Assembly: GCA_021203005.1 (NCBI GenBank) | Contig: JAJQCB010000127.1 | Location: 1 to 50,347, forward strand | Source of the DNA: Clostridiales bacterium | GTDB lineage: Bacteria > Bacillota > Clostridia > Lachnospirales > Lachnospiraceae | DNA length: 50,347 nt | Direction: 5' to 3' | Part shown: positions 26,908 to 36,315 of the stretch, one piece after another | Layout of the letters: each line of letters begins with the position of its first letter | Numbering within the stretch: the stretch's first letter is position 1 | Program-made: the position numbers and the translations under genes | The notes under the pieces: generated by a model | What the model was told of the DNA's origin: nothing | Databases searched by the model: none | The model's input: only the letters and a program-made list of their open reading frames with translations

Positions 26908-28236
26908 ATGCTGAAAAGACTTGGAAAAGATTTTAATACAGAAGGTGTCCGAACCCCGATTTCCGAGGCTCATTTTCCGGCTCCTTTTCACGAGGGACTG
27001 GAATACAGTTCCCCGGCGCGCGGTACCTGGAATATCGTCCATACCGGAATGCTGATTCCGGAGTCCCACCAGATTTTTGTCTGTGCGCTGGGCTGCCTGC
27101 GGGGCGTGGTTCTGACGGCCGCGGAGATGAATGCGCTGGGGCGTTATTCCTCCATCCAGATCCGGGAGGAAAATGTTCTCGACGGCGGGATGGAAGATCT
27201 GATGATCGAGGGAGTGACCGATATCATCCATAAACTGGATTACCGGCCGAGGGCGATTCTGCTTTTCATCAGCTGCCAGCATTTTTTCCTGGCATATGAT
27301 CAGAAGCTTGTGTTTGAGGTCCTGCGGCAGCGTTTTCCGGATATCTGTTTTACTGACTGCTACATGATTCCGACGCTGAGAAAAAGCGGGCTGACGCCGG
27401 ACCAGAAAATGCGGATACAGATGTACAGCATGTGGGAAAATCGTCCTTTTGATCAGAAAAGGGTGAACTTAATCGGCAGCAATCTTCCGACAGCGGAAAC
27501 CTCGGAGCTGCGGCGGATGGTGGAGGACTATGGTTTTTCTTTCTGGGATCTCTATCGCTGCAAAGATTTTGAAGATTACCTGGCGATGGCGGGGGCGCCG
27601 CTGAATCTGGTCTATGAGCCGACGGCGCTTCTTGCCGCAGAGGACCTGAAAAAAAGGCTTGGACAGGAGTATCTCTATCTCAGTTTTACCTATGATTTTG
27701 AGGAGCTTGATTACAATTATCACTTGCTGGCGGATGCTCTGGCAATCGAAACGCCGGATTTTACCAAGGATAAACGGCGCGCAGAAGAAGCGATTTCACA
27801 TGCTGCTGCCGTGATTGGCGATACACCCATCACGGTGGATTATACCTTTACTTTCCGTATTTTAAGCTTTGTGAGAATGCTTCTGGAAAACGGATTTCAT
27901 GTCACGGAAATTTATGCGGATGCTTTTTTGCCGGAGGACGAGGATAACTTCCGTTGGATTCAGGAGCATTATCCGGATATCATAATTTCCGCGACAAACC
28001 GGCCGATGATGCGGTTTTTGCATGGTACTGATAAAAAAATCCTCGCCATCGGACAGAAAGCAGCATACTTTGCCGGGACAGATTATTTTGTTAATGTAGC
28101 GGAGAGCGGCGGCTTCTACGGGTTTGACGGGATAGTACAGATCATGCAGCTGATGGAGGATGCCTTTTACAATAAAAAGGATAGGAAAACCGTGATCCAG
28201 AGAAAGGGATACGGCTGCGATAGCTGCCTGCAATAG
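26908..28236 (+). CDS. Nitrogenase component 1-like protein, NifD-like, module 1
   Basis: This 442-residue protein belongs to the oxidoreductase/nitrogenase component 1 family (PF00148). Cys59/Cys63 (CALGCLRGVVL), Cys123 (FISCQHFF), Cys147 and Cys151 are candidates for cluster ligands, and the C-terminus ends with CDSCLQ. It shares the RCKDFEDYLAMA and LAAEDLKKRLG blocks with the protein at 30420-31709, showing that the two are paralogs. The ATG at 26908 has no strong ribosome-binding site. Seven-base arms TTTCCAG/CTGGAAA (26829-26869) lie in the 93-base gap upstream. Cofactor and substrate are unknown. Confidence 0.82.
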   Translation: MLKRLGKDFNTEGVRTPISEAHFPAPFHEGLEYSSPARGTWNIVHTGMLIPESHQIFVCALGCLRGVVLTAAEMNALGRYSSIQIREENVLDGGMEDLMIEGVTDIIHKLDYRPRAILLFISCQHFFLAYDQKLVFEVLRQRFPDICFTDCYMIPTLRKSGLTPDQKMRIQMYSMWENRPFDQKRVNLIGSNLPTAETSELRRMVEDYGFSFWDLYRCKDFEDYLAMAGAPLNLVYEPTALLAAEDLKKRLGQEYLYLSFTYDFEELDYNYHLLADALAIETPDFTKDKRRAEEAISHAAAVIGDTPITVDYTFTFRILSFVRMLLENGFHVTEIYADAFLPEDEDNFRWIQEHYPDIIISATNRPMMRFLHGTDKKILAIGQKAAYFAGTDYFVNVAESGGFYGFDGIVQIMQLMEDAFYNKKDRKTVIQRKGYGCDSCLQ

Positions 28237-28342
28237 ATGCAAGAGTTGCCTGTATAACATGAAGCTGCTTAATAAAAAATTGTTAAAAAACTAAGGGTAG
28301 AGCGATAGCGAATACGAACCGGAAAGGAGGCGGAAACTGTAT

Positions 28343-29608
28343 ATGAGACAGACCACAGGACTGACCTCAACCTATTCATCGGATGAATTCGGCATCTGCT
28401 CGGCGCTCTACGAGCTGGGCGGGATGGTTGTTATGCACGACGCCTCCGGATGCAATTCGACTTACACGACCCACGATGAACCGCGATGGTATGACATGGA
28501 CAGCATGATTTTTATTTCCGCTATTTCCGAGGCCGAAGCGATTATGGGGGACGACGATAAGTTTATCAATGATCTGATTGAGACGGCGGAGGAACTGCAT
28601 CCGAAATTTATCGCGCTGGTCGGAGCGCCGATTCCCTATATGATCGGGACAGATCTGGATGCCATAGCCCGGATTGTCGGTGAGAGAACAGGACTTCCCT
28701 GTTTTTCGTTCGCGGCCAATGGGATGCACGATTATACCAGAGGCGTTTCCATGGCGATGGAACGGATTTTGAGGGAATTTGCAGAGGAAAAAAATTCCCC
28801 CACACGACAGTTCTCGCAGTCTGTGGATAATGTTCTTTCAGAATCGGGAACAGTGGAAAAAGTTGGCGCAGACACAGATTTGCAATCTAAAAAAATATCC
28901 CGGATTACCGTGAATATCCTCGGTGCTACTCCGCTGGATTTTTCCTTAAACGGCAGCGTGGATTCTATGAAAAAATGGGTGACGGCACACGGTATTAAGA
29001 TGGGTCTCTGTCTTTCCATGGGATGCACACTGGAAGATATCCGGAAAGCCGGGGAAGCACAGGTGAATCTGGTAATCTCAGCCGGAGGTCTCGCGGCTGC
29101 GAAGTATTTGCGTAAGAGATTTGGAACTCCCTATGTCGTTGGTGTCCCGATTGGGGAGGCGTTTTCTGAATATCTGGTAGAGATTGTACGGACAGCATCC
29201 CGTTCTGATGAGAACATAATTTCATATCTTCAGGACTATGTTTTAAATGAAGTGAAAACATGCGGTAAAATCAAATGTTGCGCCATCATCGGCGAAGCGG
29301 TGTATTCCGCATCCCTGGCGGCCGCGATTGCGATGGAATACGGAATTTGCACGGAAGTCCTCTGTCCGCTGGATGTGGGGCAGGATTTGCTCCGACCGGA
29401 GGATCATTATGTGCCGGAGGAGGATGATCTGATCTGTCTTCTGAAAAACTATGACGCGGTGTTTGCGGATCCGCTGTATCGTCCGTTGCTGAGAGGAGAG
29501 AAACAGGAGTTTTATCCGCTTCCGCATGAGGCGTTTTCCGGACGGATTTATGACAGTGTGAATCCGAATCTGATCGCGAAGAGATTAGAGACGGTAGAAG
29601 TACCCTGA
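28343..29608 (+). CDS. Nitrogenase component 1-like protein, NifK-like, module 1
   Basis: This 421-residue component-1 family protein opens with the block CSALYELGGMVVMHDASGCN, giving Cys19 and Cys37 near the N-terminus. It is paralogous to the protein at 31863-33002 (YELGG, DEPRW and AILG-DD blocks). A hydrophilic insertion of about 30 residues (about 155-185) interrupts the fold before NILGATPLDFS. The ATG follows AAAGGAGG by about 13 bases. It probably forms a heteromer with the preceding NifD-like protein. Confidence 0.82.
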   Translation: MRQTTGLTSTYSSDEFGICSALYELGGMVVMHDASGCNSTYTTHDEPRWYDMDSMIFISAISEAEAIMGDDDKFINDLIETAEELHPKFIALVGAPIPYMIGTDLDAIARIVGERTGLPCFSFAANGMHDYTRGVSMAMERILREFAEEKNSPTRQFSQSVDNVLSESGTVEKVGADTDLQSKKISRITVNILGATPLDFSLNGSVDSMKKWVTAHGIKMGLCLSMGCTLEDIRKAGEAQVNLVISAGGLAAAKYLRKRFGTPYVVGVPIGEAFSEYLVEIVRTASRSDENIISYLQDYVLNEVKTCGKIKCCAIIGEAVYSASLAAAIAMEYGICTEVLCPLDVGQDLLRPEDHYVPEEDDLICLLKNYDAVFADPLYRPLLRGEKQEFYPLPHEAFSGRIYDSVNPNLIAKRLETVEVP

Positions 29609-29655
29609 CAAATTTAATATGGAACAATGTTGAGAAAATAGGAAGGAAACTTTAC

Positions 29656-30414
29656 ATGTTAAAAATAGCAATATACGGCAAAGGAGGAATTGGAAAATCA
29701 ACCACCACCGCTAACCTGGCGGCGGCTTTCGCGGTTCTCGGAAAAAAAGTGATTCAGATCGGCTGTGACCCGAAAGCGGATTCCACGATCAACCTGCTGG
29801 GCGGCAATCCGATGACACCGGTCATGAATTATATCCGGGATCACGATGAGGAGCCGGAGCGGCTTGACCAGATTGCCCGGGAGGGATTCGGCGGTGTCCT
29901 CTGCATTGAGACCGGCGGACCGACGCCCGGACTTGGCTGTGCCGGACGCGGGATTATCACCACGTTCAGCCTTCTGGAAGATTTGGAACTGTTTGAAACC
30001 TGTCAGCCGGATGTGGTTTTATATGACGTCCTCGGCGATGTAGTCTGCGGCGGATTTGCCGCGCCGATCCGGGAGGGCTACGCGGAGCAGATTCTGATTG
30101 TGACTTCCGGGGAAAAAATGGCGCTCTATGCAGCCAACAATATTTATACTGCGGTGCAGAATTTTGAAGACCGCGGCTATGCTTCGGTGAGGGGGATTAT
30201 CCTGAACCGGAGAAATGTGGAGAACGAGCAGGAAAAAGTGTCTGCGTTTGCCGCGGAGCGGGGGCTTGAGATTGTGGCCGACATTCCGCGCAGCGGGGAT
30301 ATCATTCGATATGAGGATCAGGGAATGACGGTGATCGAGGGAGATAAGTCCCTCCCCGTCAGTCAAATATATCTGGATCTGGCAAAGAGGTTATTGCAGG
30401 ATACGAAAGGATAA
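29656..30414 (+). CDS. NifH-like ATPase of nitrogenase-like module 2
   Basis: This 252-residue second iron-protein homolog has P-loop GKGGIGKST (8-16) and [4Fe-4S] ligands Cys95 (GLGCAGRG) and Cys131 (LGDVVCGG). It shares the QIGCDPKADSTI switch region with the first copy but differs elsewhere, so each probably serves its own component-1 pair. GGAAGGAAA precedes the ATG. The next gene begins five bases after its stop, indicating a tight unit. Confidence 0.9.
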   Translation: MLKIAIYGKGGIGKSTTTANLAAAFAVLGKKVIQIGCDPKADSTINLLGGNPMTPVMNYIRDHDEEPERLDQIAREGFGGVLCIETGGPTPGLGCAGRGIITTFSLLEDLELFETCQPDVVLYDVLGDVVCGGFAAPIREGYAEQILIVTSGEKMALYAANNIYTAVQNFEDRGYASVRGIILNRRNVENEQEKVSAFAAERGLEIVADIPRSGDIIRYEDQGMTVIEGDKSLPVSQIYLDLAKRLLQDTKG

Positions 30415-30419
30415 TTGCC

Positions 30420-31709
30420 ATGAAGCAGCAAGTTTATTCGATTACGGCGGCAGACCTGGCCGCGCGGGGAAAAGAGGACATCCCGGAGGAACTGCAGTCC
30501 TCGAAACATCTGATTTACAGTTCCCCGGCTACACTGGCGTTTAATTCGCCCGGGGCTTTAGGGTTCGGCGTGAAGCGTGCCGGACTGGCAATTCCCGGTT
30601 CCGTGATGCTTCTGGTGGCGCCCGGATGCTGCGGACGAAATACGATGATGCTGGATCAGATCGGCGGCTATGGAGACCGGTTTTTTTACCTGCTGCAGGA
30701 TGACACGGATATTGTGACAGGCCGGCACTTAAACCGCATCTCTCAGGCGGTAAAAGAGGTGGTGGATTCGCTGGAGGAAAGACCGACTGCGGTGATGATC
30801 TGCATCACCTGTGTGGATGCTCTCCTGGGTACGGATATGGAACGCGTCTGCCGCAAAGCCTCGGAGTACGCCGGGGTTCCGGTGCTTCCCTGTTATATGT
30901 ATGCACTGACCAGGGAGGGACGCGTGCCTCCCATGACTTCGGTACGGAAAACGGTGTATGCCCTCCTGGAAAAACGCGGGCGGAAAAAACAGACCGTAAA
31001 TTTACTCGGGGAATTTGCACCCTATGACGACCGGTGTGAATTGTATGAGATATTGAAAAATCTCGGGATAAAAACCATCCGTGAGATTTCGCGGTGCCGG
31101 GATTTTGAGGAGTATCTCTCCATGGCGGAGGCAAATTTTAACATCGTGCTGAATCCGGAGAGCCGTCTGGCCGCGGAGGATTTTAAGGGCAGGCTCGGTA
31201 TCCCCTCACTGGAGATGACGCGGGTCTACCAGATTGACAAGATTAAAAAACAGTATGAACTGCTTGGCTCTGCCCTGGGCGCAGCGATCGACGACGCCGC
31301 TTATTATAAGGAGGCACTGGAAGCTGTACAGGAGTTTTCCGGGCGCTGGCCGAATACGGTTTTTGCCGTCGGAGAATGGATGAACGGCGATCCCTTTGAA
31401 CTGTCGCTGGCGCTGCTGCGCTATGGGCATTCGGTGGCGGAAATTTACGGCACCGTGACAAACCTGAATTTTATTTATATCAAAAAAATAGCAGCTCTGA
31501 GTCCCGGAACGCGGATTTATACGAATCTCTCGCCGACTATGCTCAACTACAACTGCGGAGAGTGCCGGGCGGATATTTCCATCGGACAGGATGCCGCCTA
31601 TTATCACCCGGACAGCGCCAATGTTCCGTGGAATGCGGAGAACAAACCGTTTGGATATGCTGGTTTGCGTGATCTGTTTCGGGAGCTTTCCGAAACCATG
31701 TTAGCATAA
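30420..31709 (+). CDS. Nitrogenase component 1-like protein, NifD-like, module 2
   Basis: This 429-residue component-1 family protein is a paralog of the module 1 NifD-like protein. Candidate ligands are Cys70/Cys71 (APGCCGRNT), Cys128 and Cys131 (ICITCVDALLGTD), and a late CGEC near residue 388. The ITCVDALLGTD segment corresponds to the third P-cluster cysteine region of NifD. It begins five bases after the NifH-like gene. The GC-rich composition resembles its neighbours, with no sign of recent transfer of this gene alone. Confidence 0.82.
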   Translation: MKQQVYSITAADLAARGKEDIPEELQSSKHLIYSSPATLAFNSPGALGFGVKRAGLAIPGSVMLLVAPGCCGRNTMMLDQIGGYGDRFFYLLQDDTDIVTGRHLNRISQAVKEVVDSLEERPTAVMICITCVDALLGTDMERVCRKASEYAGVPVLPCYMYALTREGRVPPMTSVRKTVYALLEKRGRKKQTVNLLGEFAPYDDRCELYEILKNLGIKTIREISRCRDFEEYLSMAEANFNIVLNPESRLAAEDFKGRLGIPSLEMTRVYQIDKIKKQYELLGSALGAAIDDAAYYKEALEAVQEFSGRWPNTVFAVGEWMNGDPFELSLALLRYGHSVAEIYGTVTNLNFIYIKKIAALSPGTRIYTNLSPTMLNYNCGECRADISIGQDAAYYHPDSANVPWNAENKPFGYAGLRDLFRELSETMLA

Positions 31710-31790
31710 TTTTATTTGACATATTATCTGCGAAAAAAACAGCCTTTAAGGAACGGCGGCTCTGAGCTACCCGCTTATGAAATGTATTTT

Positions 31791-31830
31791 ATACATATCA
31801 GTGTACATTTTCAACAGTTTCGCAGTTACA
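31791..31830. repeat. Partial copy of the palindromic repeat, copy 3
   Basis: This matches the right half of the element at 13552-13617 closely (ACATATCAGTGTACATTTTC, then the arm AGTTTCGCA). The left arm is missing. It lies 32 bases before the last component-1 gene. Confidence 0.6.
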
Positions 31831-31862
31831 TGTTAGGTGATGAAGAATAAGAGGAAGACGCC

Positions 31863-33002
31863 ATGAAAGGACTTTTAAAATATTTATCCCCCTTTGCCCC
31901 GGACCAGTCCGGCGCGGTATCCGTGTTTTATGAACTGGGCGGGATTATTGTCATCTGCGACGCGGGCGGATGCACCGGAAATATCTGCGGTTTTGACGAG
32001 CCGCGCTGGTTTGAAAAGAAGAGTGCTCTTTTTTCCGCGGGACTGCGCGATATGGACGCGATTCTCGGGAGGGACGACCGTCTGGTTGATAAATTAAAGG
32101 ATGCGGCTGACCGCCTGGATGCAAAATTTGCCGTGCTAATAGGGACGCCGGTTCCGGCTGTCATAGCCACTGATTTCCGCGCATTGAAACGGATGGCGGA
32201 GAAAAAATGCGGGTTTCCCGTGCTGACGGTAGAGTGTACCGGGACGCGGCTTTACGATCGGGGCGCGGAGGAAGCATATCTGGAATTGTTTCGCAGTTTT
32301 GCGGGAAAAAATGTAGAAAAAGATAAAAACGCGGTGGGTGTGATCGGCGTCAACCCGCTGGATGTCAGTCAGACGCACGCAGATCGTGTTTTGAGAGAAA
32401 AACTGAGGAAAGAAGGTTATTCTTCTGTTTACTGTTACGGTATGGGAGATACCCTGACTGCAGTGAGGAAAGCCGGGACCGTAGCGAAGAATATTGTCGT
32501 TGCTCCCTCGGGAATCCGTGCAGCGCAGTATCTGGAAAAAGAATTCGGTACGCCCTATGAGGTGAGATATCCGCTTTTATCTGCTGAATTCAGGGAAAAA
32601 CTGCATGCACTATATGGGAAAAAAGTGCTGATTGTACACCAGCAGGTGGCTGCCAATGAGATACGGCAGGAAATCCTCGTTGGGAAGGGCTCTGCTGCAA
32701 TTGACGGGGCAGAAATCAATGCTGTAAATGAGAAAAATTCATTGGCTCCGAAAGAATGCGGAGAGTGCTCTGATAAAAAAAATAACATTATATGCGGCTC
32801 CTGGTTTATGCAGATGCCGCAGCTGAAAGAACCGCTGGATGTTTTCTTTGAGTGGGAGGATGAATTTCTTTCCTACGTTGAAAATGGCAATTTTGACGCG
32901 ATTGTCGGCGATGCCAGATTCTGCCGGGCGCTGCGTGAGTTTCAGGGAGAATTTGTGGAGTGTCCGCATTTTGCAGTCTCCGGGACAATCTCAGGTATTT
33001 GA
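31863..33002 (+). CDS. Nitrogenase component 1-like protein, NifK-like, module 2
   Basis: This 379-residue protein is paralogous to the module 1 NifK-like protein. It keeps YELGG and Cys37 (DAGGCTGNICGFDEPRW) but has valine where the paralog has Cys19, and gains Cys32 and Cys42, so its metal site probably differs. A CGEC-containing variable segment lies near residues 290-310. It is separated from its partner by a 152-base gap with a repeat element and may have its own expression control. hypF starts 16 bases downstream. Confidence 0.8.
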   Translation: MKGLLKYLSPFAPDQSGAVSVFYELGGIIVICDAGGCTGNICGFDEPRWFEKKSALFSAGLRDMDAILGRDDRLVDKLKDAADRLDAKFAVLIGTPVPAVIATDFRALKRMAEKKCGFPVLTVECTGTRLYDRGAEEAYLELFRSFAGKNVEKDKNAVGVIGVNPLDVSQTHADRVLREKLRKEGYSSVYCYGMGDTLTAVRKAGTVAKNIVVAPSGIRAAQYLEKEFGTPYEVRYPLLSAEFREKLHALYGKKVLIVHQQVAANEIRQEILVGKGSAAIDGAEINAVNEKNSLAPKECGECSDKKNNIICGSWFMQMPQLKEPLDVFFEWEDEFLSYVENGNFDAIVGDARFCRALREFQGEFVECPHFAVSGTISGI

Positions 33003-33018
33003 TAAAGGAATATGAAAT

Positions 33019-35895
33019 ATGGATGACAGTGTAAAAGGAAAAACAACGAACGATATTCCGGATTTAACAAAAGATAATACCTTAAACGATATTACCCTAA
33101 AACATATCCGTGTCTACGGTATTGTTCAGGGGGTAGGATTCCGCCCGTTTGTGAGCAGGATTGCAGACAGAACCGGCGTCACGGGAAGTGTGGCAAATAA
33201 GGGCTCCTATGTGGAGATTTTTGCTCGGGGAACCGATGCGCAGCAAAAAGATTTTTTATATGCGCTGGAACATGAGGCACCGGAACGCTCCGCCATTTTA
33301 AAAATTGATGTGTCAGAAATCTGCGATTCCGGGGATATTAAATATTCCCCTGATGCGGACTTCTCTGGCAATCCGATGAATATGTTGTATGATCAATTTT
33401 CTATCATCGATAGCGAGCGGGAAGAGGGCGACATTTTTGTCTCACCGGATATTGCCACCTGCCCTAAATGCCGTGAGGAATTGTTTGACCCGTCAAACCG
33501 CAGATACATGCATCCGTTTATTAATTGCACAGCCTGCGGTCCCCGGCTGACAATTCTGGACGCGATGCCTTATGACAGGGAGCGGACCAGCATGAAGGAA
33601 TTTCCCATGTGCCCGGAGTGTGAGTTTGAGTATACGCATGCGGAGACCAGGCGCTACGACGCGCAGCCGGTCTGCTGCAATGACTGCGGTCCGGAAGTGT
33701 ATCTCATCGGCCGGAAAGAACGGGGACGTGAGGCGATCACCTTTGTCCGGAAGGCAATTCTAGAGGGAAAAATCATCGCGATTAAAGGCATCGGCGGTTT
33801 TCATCTTTGCTGCGATGCTGCAAATGAAGAGGCGGTGAGCCGCCTGCGCCAGCTGAAGGGCCGTCCGGCCAAGCCTTTTGCGGTAATGATGAAAAATTTA
33901 AAGACCGTTCATGCACAGTGTGAGCTTTCCGCCGCGGAAAAAGAAATTCTGGACGGCCATGCAAAGCCTATCATTCTTTTGAAGAAAAAGCAGGGGAACC
34001 ATCTGGCTGATTCCGTGGCTCCGGATAATCCCAGGGTCGGGGTAATGCTTCCCTACGCACCGGTACAGATGCTTCTGTTTTCTTATAATGACGGCGTGAA
34101 AATGACGGCCGACAGCTTTGTGATGACCAGCGGAAATGTGTCGGGGGCGCCGATCTGCCGGACGGATGAGGATGCGGTGCGGGAGCTGAGTGGTTTCTGT
34201 GATATCATTTTGTCCCATAACCGCAGGATACGTCTGCGGGCGGATGACTCGGTGATGAGTTTTTATCACGGTGAACCTTATATGATCCGCCGTTCGAGAG
34301 GATATGTGCCGCTGCCGGTGATGATGGATTTTCCTGAAAATGATGATGTCAGCGCTTTGAAAAACAGCGTTGTATTATCTGAAAAAAAGGATGCTTCAAA
34401 TATTACGGATGAGAACCATTTTTCTACTGTTCTGAGACCTTCCGTAATGATAAACGATAAATGGACAGGTCAGGTTCTGGCGGTCGGCGGCGAACTGAAA
34501 AACACGTTCTGCATTGCGAAAAATCAGCTGTTTTATCCTTCTTCCTATGTCGGCGACATGGCGGACGTGCGCACGGTGCAGGCGCTGACGGAATCCATCG
34601 CGCGCATGGAGGAGCTTTTGGAAGCGAAGCCGGAGATTGTGGTCTGCGACCTGCATCCGAAGTATAATACCACGACAGTGGCTGAGGAATATGCGGCGGG
34701 TCAGGAGCGTTCCCCGGCGAAAAAACGACCGGAAGATCAGGAACTGTCAGCTGAAGATGAACAGATGAAAGCACAGGGCATAATGGTGCTGAAGATTCAG
34801 CACCATTATGCGCATATTTTATCCTGCATGGCGGAAAATAATCTGCCTCCGCAGACCAGGGTGATCGGCGTCTCCTTTGACGGCACCGGATATGGGACAG
34901 ACGGGTCAATCTGGGGCGGTGAGCTGCTGCTCTGCAATTATCTTCAGTTTGAGCGCGTCGGCAGCATTCAGCCATTTTTGCAGATTGGCGGCGACGCCTC
35001 GGCGAAAGAGGGGTGGCGGATTGCTGTTTCCATGATTAACGCCCTGTATTCACCGGAAAGGGCGGCGGCGGTTGTGGAACAGTTAGGCCTGTGTGATCCT
35101 CAGATGCAGAAGCTTTATCGACAGATGGCGGAGAGAAAAATTAACGCTGTGGTATCGACCAGCGCCGGAAGGCTTTTCGATGCAGTCAGTGCGATTCTCG
35201 GTATCCGAAAAAGCTCGACATTCGAGGGAGAGGCATCCACAACACTGCAGTTCCGGGCGGAGGAGTATATCGAGAGGAAAACAAAAAAGAGCTGTGACAT
35301 GGTAAAAATCCCTGGCATGGAAAAGAGCTCGGATATGGCAAAGAATTCTGAGATAGCAAAGAGCTCTGACATGACAAAGAATTCTGAGTACAGCAATGAG
35401 AAGACAGATATTGATTGTGATTTTCCGGATGACATTGTGAAAAGTATAAATGGATGCGAAGAAAGAGACAGCGAAAATAGCGTTGAGGAAAATGCTAAAA
35501 AGATGGATTTCGGGAAAAAAGCTTCCGGAGATGAGAAAGAAGGCAGATTACTGCTTTCTACAGATGATCTGGTTCGTTTTATGATCGAACAGCGCCTTGC
35601 AGGGGAAGATCCCTGCCGGCTGGCGTATCTTTTTCATAAAATTCTTGTGGAACAGATTGTCGCCGGATGCTGTGAAATCTCCGCAAAAACCGGAATTACC
35701 TCCTGTGCGTTAAGCGGGGGAGTATTCCAGAACCAGCTTTTATTGGAACTCTGTGAAACTGGTTTGCAGAAATCAGGATTTACCGTCTATCGCCATCGCA
35801 TGATTCCCCCAAATGACGGCGGACTGGCACTGGGACAGGCTGTGGCGGGAATGGCTTATTTGAATTCCGGAAAATCAGGACGAGATAATTTATAA
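33019..35895 (+). CDS. hypF: Carbamoyltransferase HypF with repeat-bearing insertions
   Basis: HypF turns carbamoyl phosphate into a carbamoyl adenylate and passes it to HypE as the source of cyanide ligands. Order: acylphosphatase domain (about 28-115, VQGVGFRPF), two zinc fingers (CPKC...CTAC and CPEC...CNDC, about 150-235), YrdC-like domain (about 240-430) and Kae1-like domain (about 490-950, HHYAHILSC). At 958 residues it is about 200 longer than usual because of hydrophilic insertions near residues 435-475, 560-590 and 755-850. The last contains three 12-residue repeats. Function should be intact since core motifs are present. Confidence 0.92.
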   Translation: MDDSVKGKTTNDIPDLTKDNTLNDITLKHIRVYGIVQGVGFRPFVSRIADRTGVTGSVANKGSYVEIFARGTDAQQKDFLYALEHEAPERSAILKIDVSEICDSGDIKYSPDADFSGNPMNMLYDQFSIIDSEREEGDIFVSPDIATCPKCREELFDPSNRRYMHPFINCTACGPRLTILDAMPYDRERTSMKEFPMCPECEFEYTHAETRRYDAQPVCCNDCGPEVYLIGRKERGREAITFVRKAILEGKIIAIKGIGGFHLCCDAANEEAVSRLRQLKGRPAKPFAVMMKNLKTVHAQCELSAAEKEILDGHAKPIILLKKKQGNHLADSVAPDNPRVGVMLPYAPVQMLLFSYNDGVKMTADSFVMTSGNVSGAPICRTDEDAVRELSGFCDIILSHNRRIRLRADDSVMSFYHGEPYMIRRSRGYVPLPVMMDFPENDDVSALKNSVVLSEKKDASNITDENHFSTVLRPSVMINDKWTGQVLAVGGELKNTFCIAKNQLFYPSSYVGDMADVRTVQALTESIARMEELLEAKPEIVVCDLHPKYNTTTVAEEYAAGQERSPAKKRPEDQELSAEDEQMKAQGIMVLKIQHHYAHILSCMAENNLPPQTRVIGVSFDGTGYGTDGSIWGGELLLCNYLQFERVGSIQPFLQIGGDASAKEGWRIAVSMINALYSPERAAAVVEQLGLCDPQMQKLYRQMAERKINAVVSTSAGRLFDAVSAILGIRKSSTFEGEASTTLQFRAEEYIERKTKKSCDMVKIPGMEKSSDMAKNSEIAKSSDMTKNSEYSNEKTDIDCDFPDDIVKSINGCEERDSENSVEENAKKMDFGKKASGDEKEGRLLLSTDDLVRFMIEQRLAGEDPCRLAYLFHKILVEQIVAGCCEISAKTGITSCALSGGVFQNQLLLELCETGLQKSGFTVYRHRMIPPNDGGLALGQAVAGMAYLNSGKSGRDNL
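35287..35394 (+). repeat. Three 36-bp tandem repeats inside hypF
   Basis: Units start at 35287, 35323 and 35359, each beginning AAGAGCT, and encode 12-residue units starting KSCDM, KSSDM and KSSDM. The second and third copies are closest. They keep the reading frame. Confidence 0.85.
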
Positions 35896-36015
35896 TCTAT
35901 GAAAATAAATGGATTAAAATCAGCAACATACCCTATGAAACGGAAAAGAACATAAAAATACCATAAACTTAGAAAAACACAATAAGTATATTAAGTAGTA
36001 GAGGAGGATATGGAT

Positions 36016-36222
36016 ATGTGTGTAGGATTATCGGCAAGAGTCGTAGGAATCAAAGACGGCATGGCGCTGGTGGATGCTTCCGGCGCGAAGCGTGAGGTAT
36101 CCGCGGAGCTTTTGGATGAACTGGAACCGGGGGATTACGTTATGGTGCATGCGGGAGTCGCCATCGCCAAAATCAACGGGGACGATGAGTCTGAGACAGA
36201 GGACATCATTGGACTGCTGTGA
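36016..36222 (+). CDS. hypC: Hydrogenase assembly chaperone HypC
   Basis: HypC carries the Fe(CN)2CO precursor with HypD and delivers it to the target protein. The 68-residue protein begins MCVGLSARVV; the cysteine next to the start Met is the essential iron-binding residue, which decides for the ATG at 36016 over that at 36010. GAGGAGG lies before both. The preceding 120 bases are AT-rich without a gene. No HypA or HypB follows. Confidence 0.9.
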   Translation: MCVGLSARVVGIKDGMALVDASGAKREVSAELLDELEPGDYVMVHAGVAIAKINGDDESETEDIIGLL

Positions 36223-36315
36223 CAAGATAAACGACAGGGATTATTTTGATGAATCAAGTTGTAATGAAATCATTTTAGTCTGGTGTGACAGTAAGGGGAT
36301 GCAGGTAGAAGCAAT

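Noticed and set aside
26074-33002. True nitrogen fixation genes
   Set aside because: nifB, nifE and nifN are missing and the component-1 proteins are short and divergent from NifD/NifK.
35287-35394. CRISPR-like spaced repeats
   Set aside because: The units are contiguous, keep the hypF frame and have no spacers.
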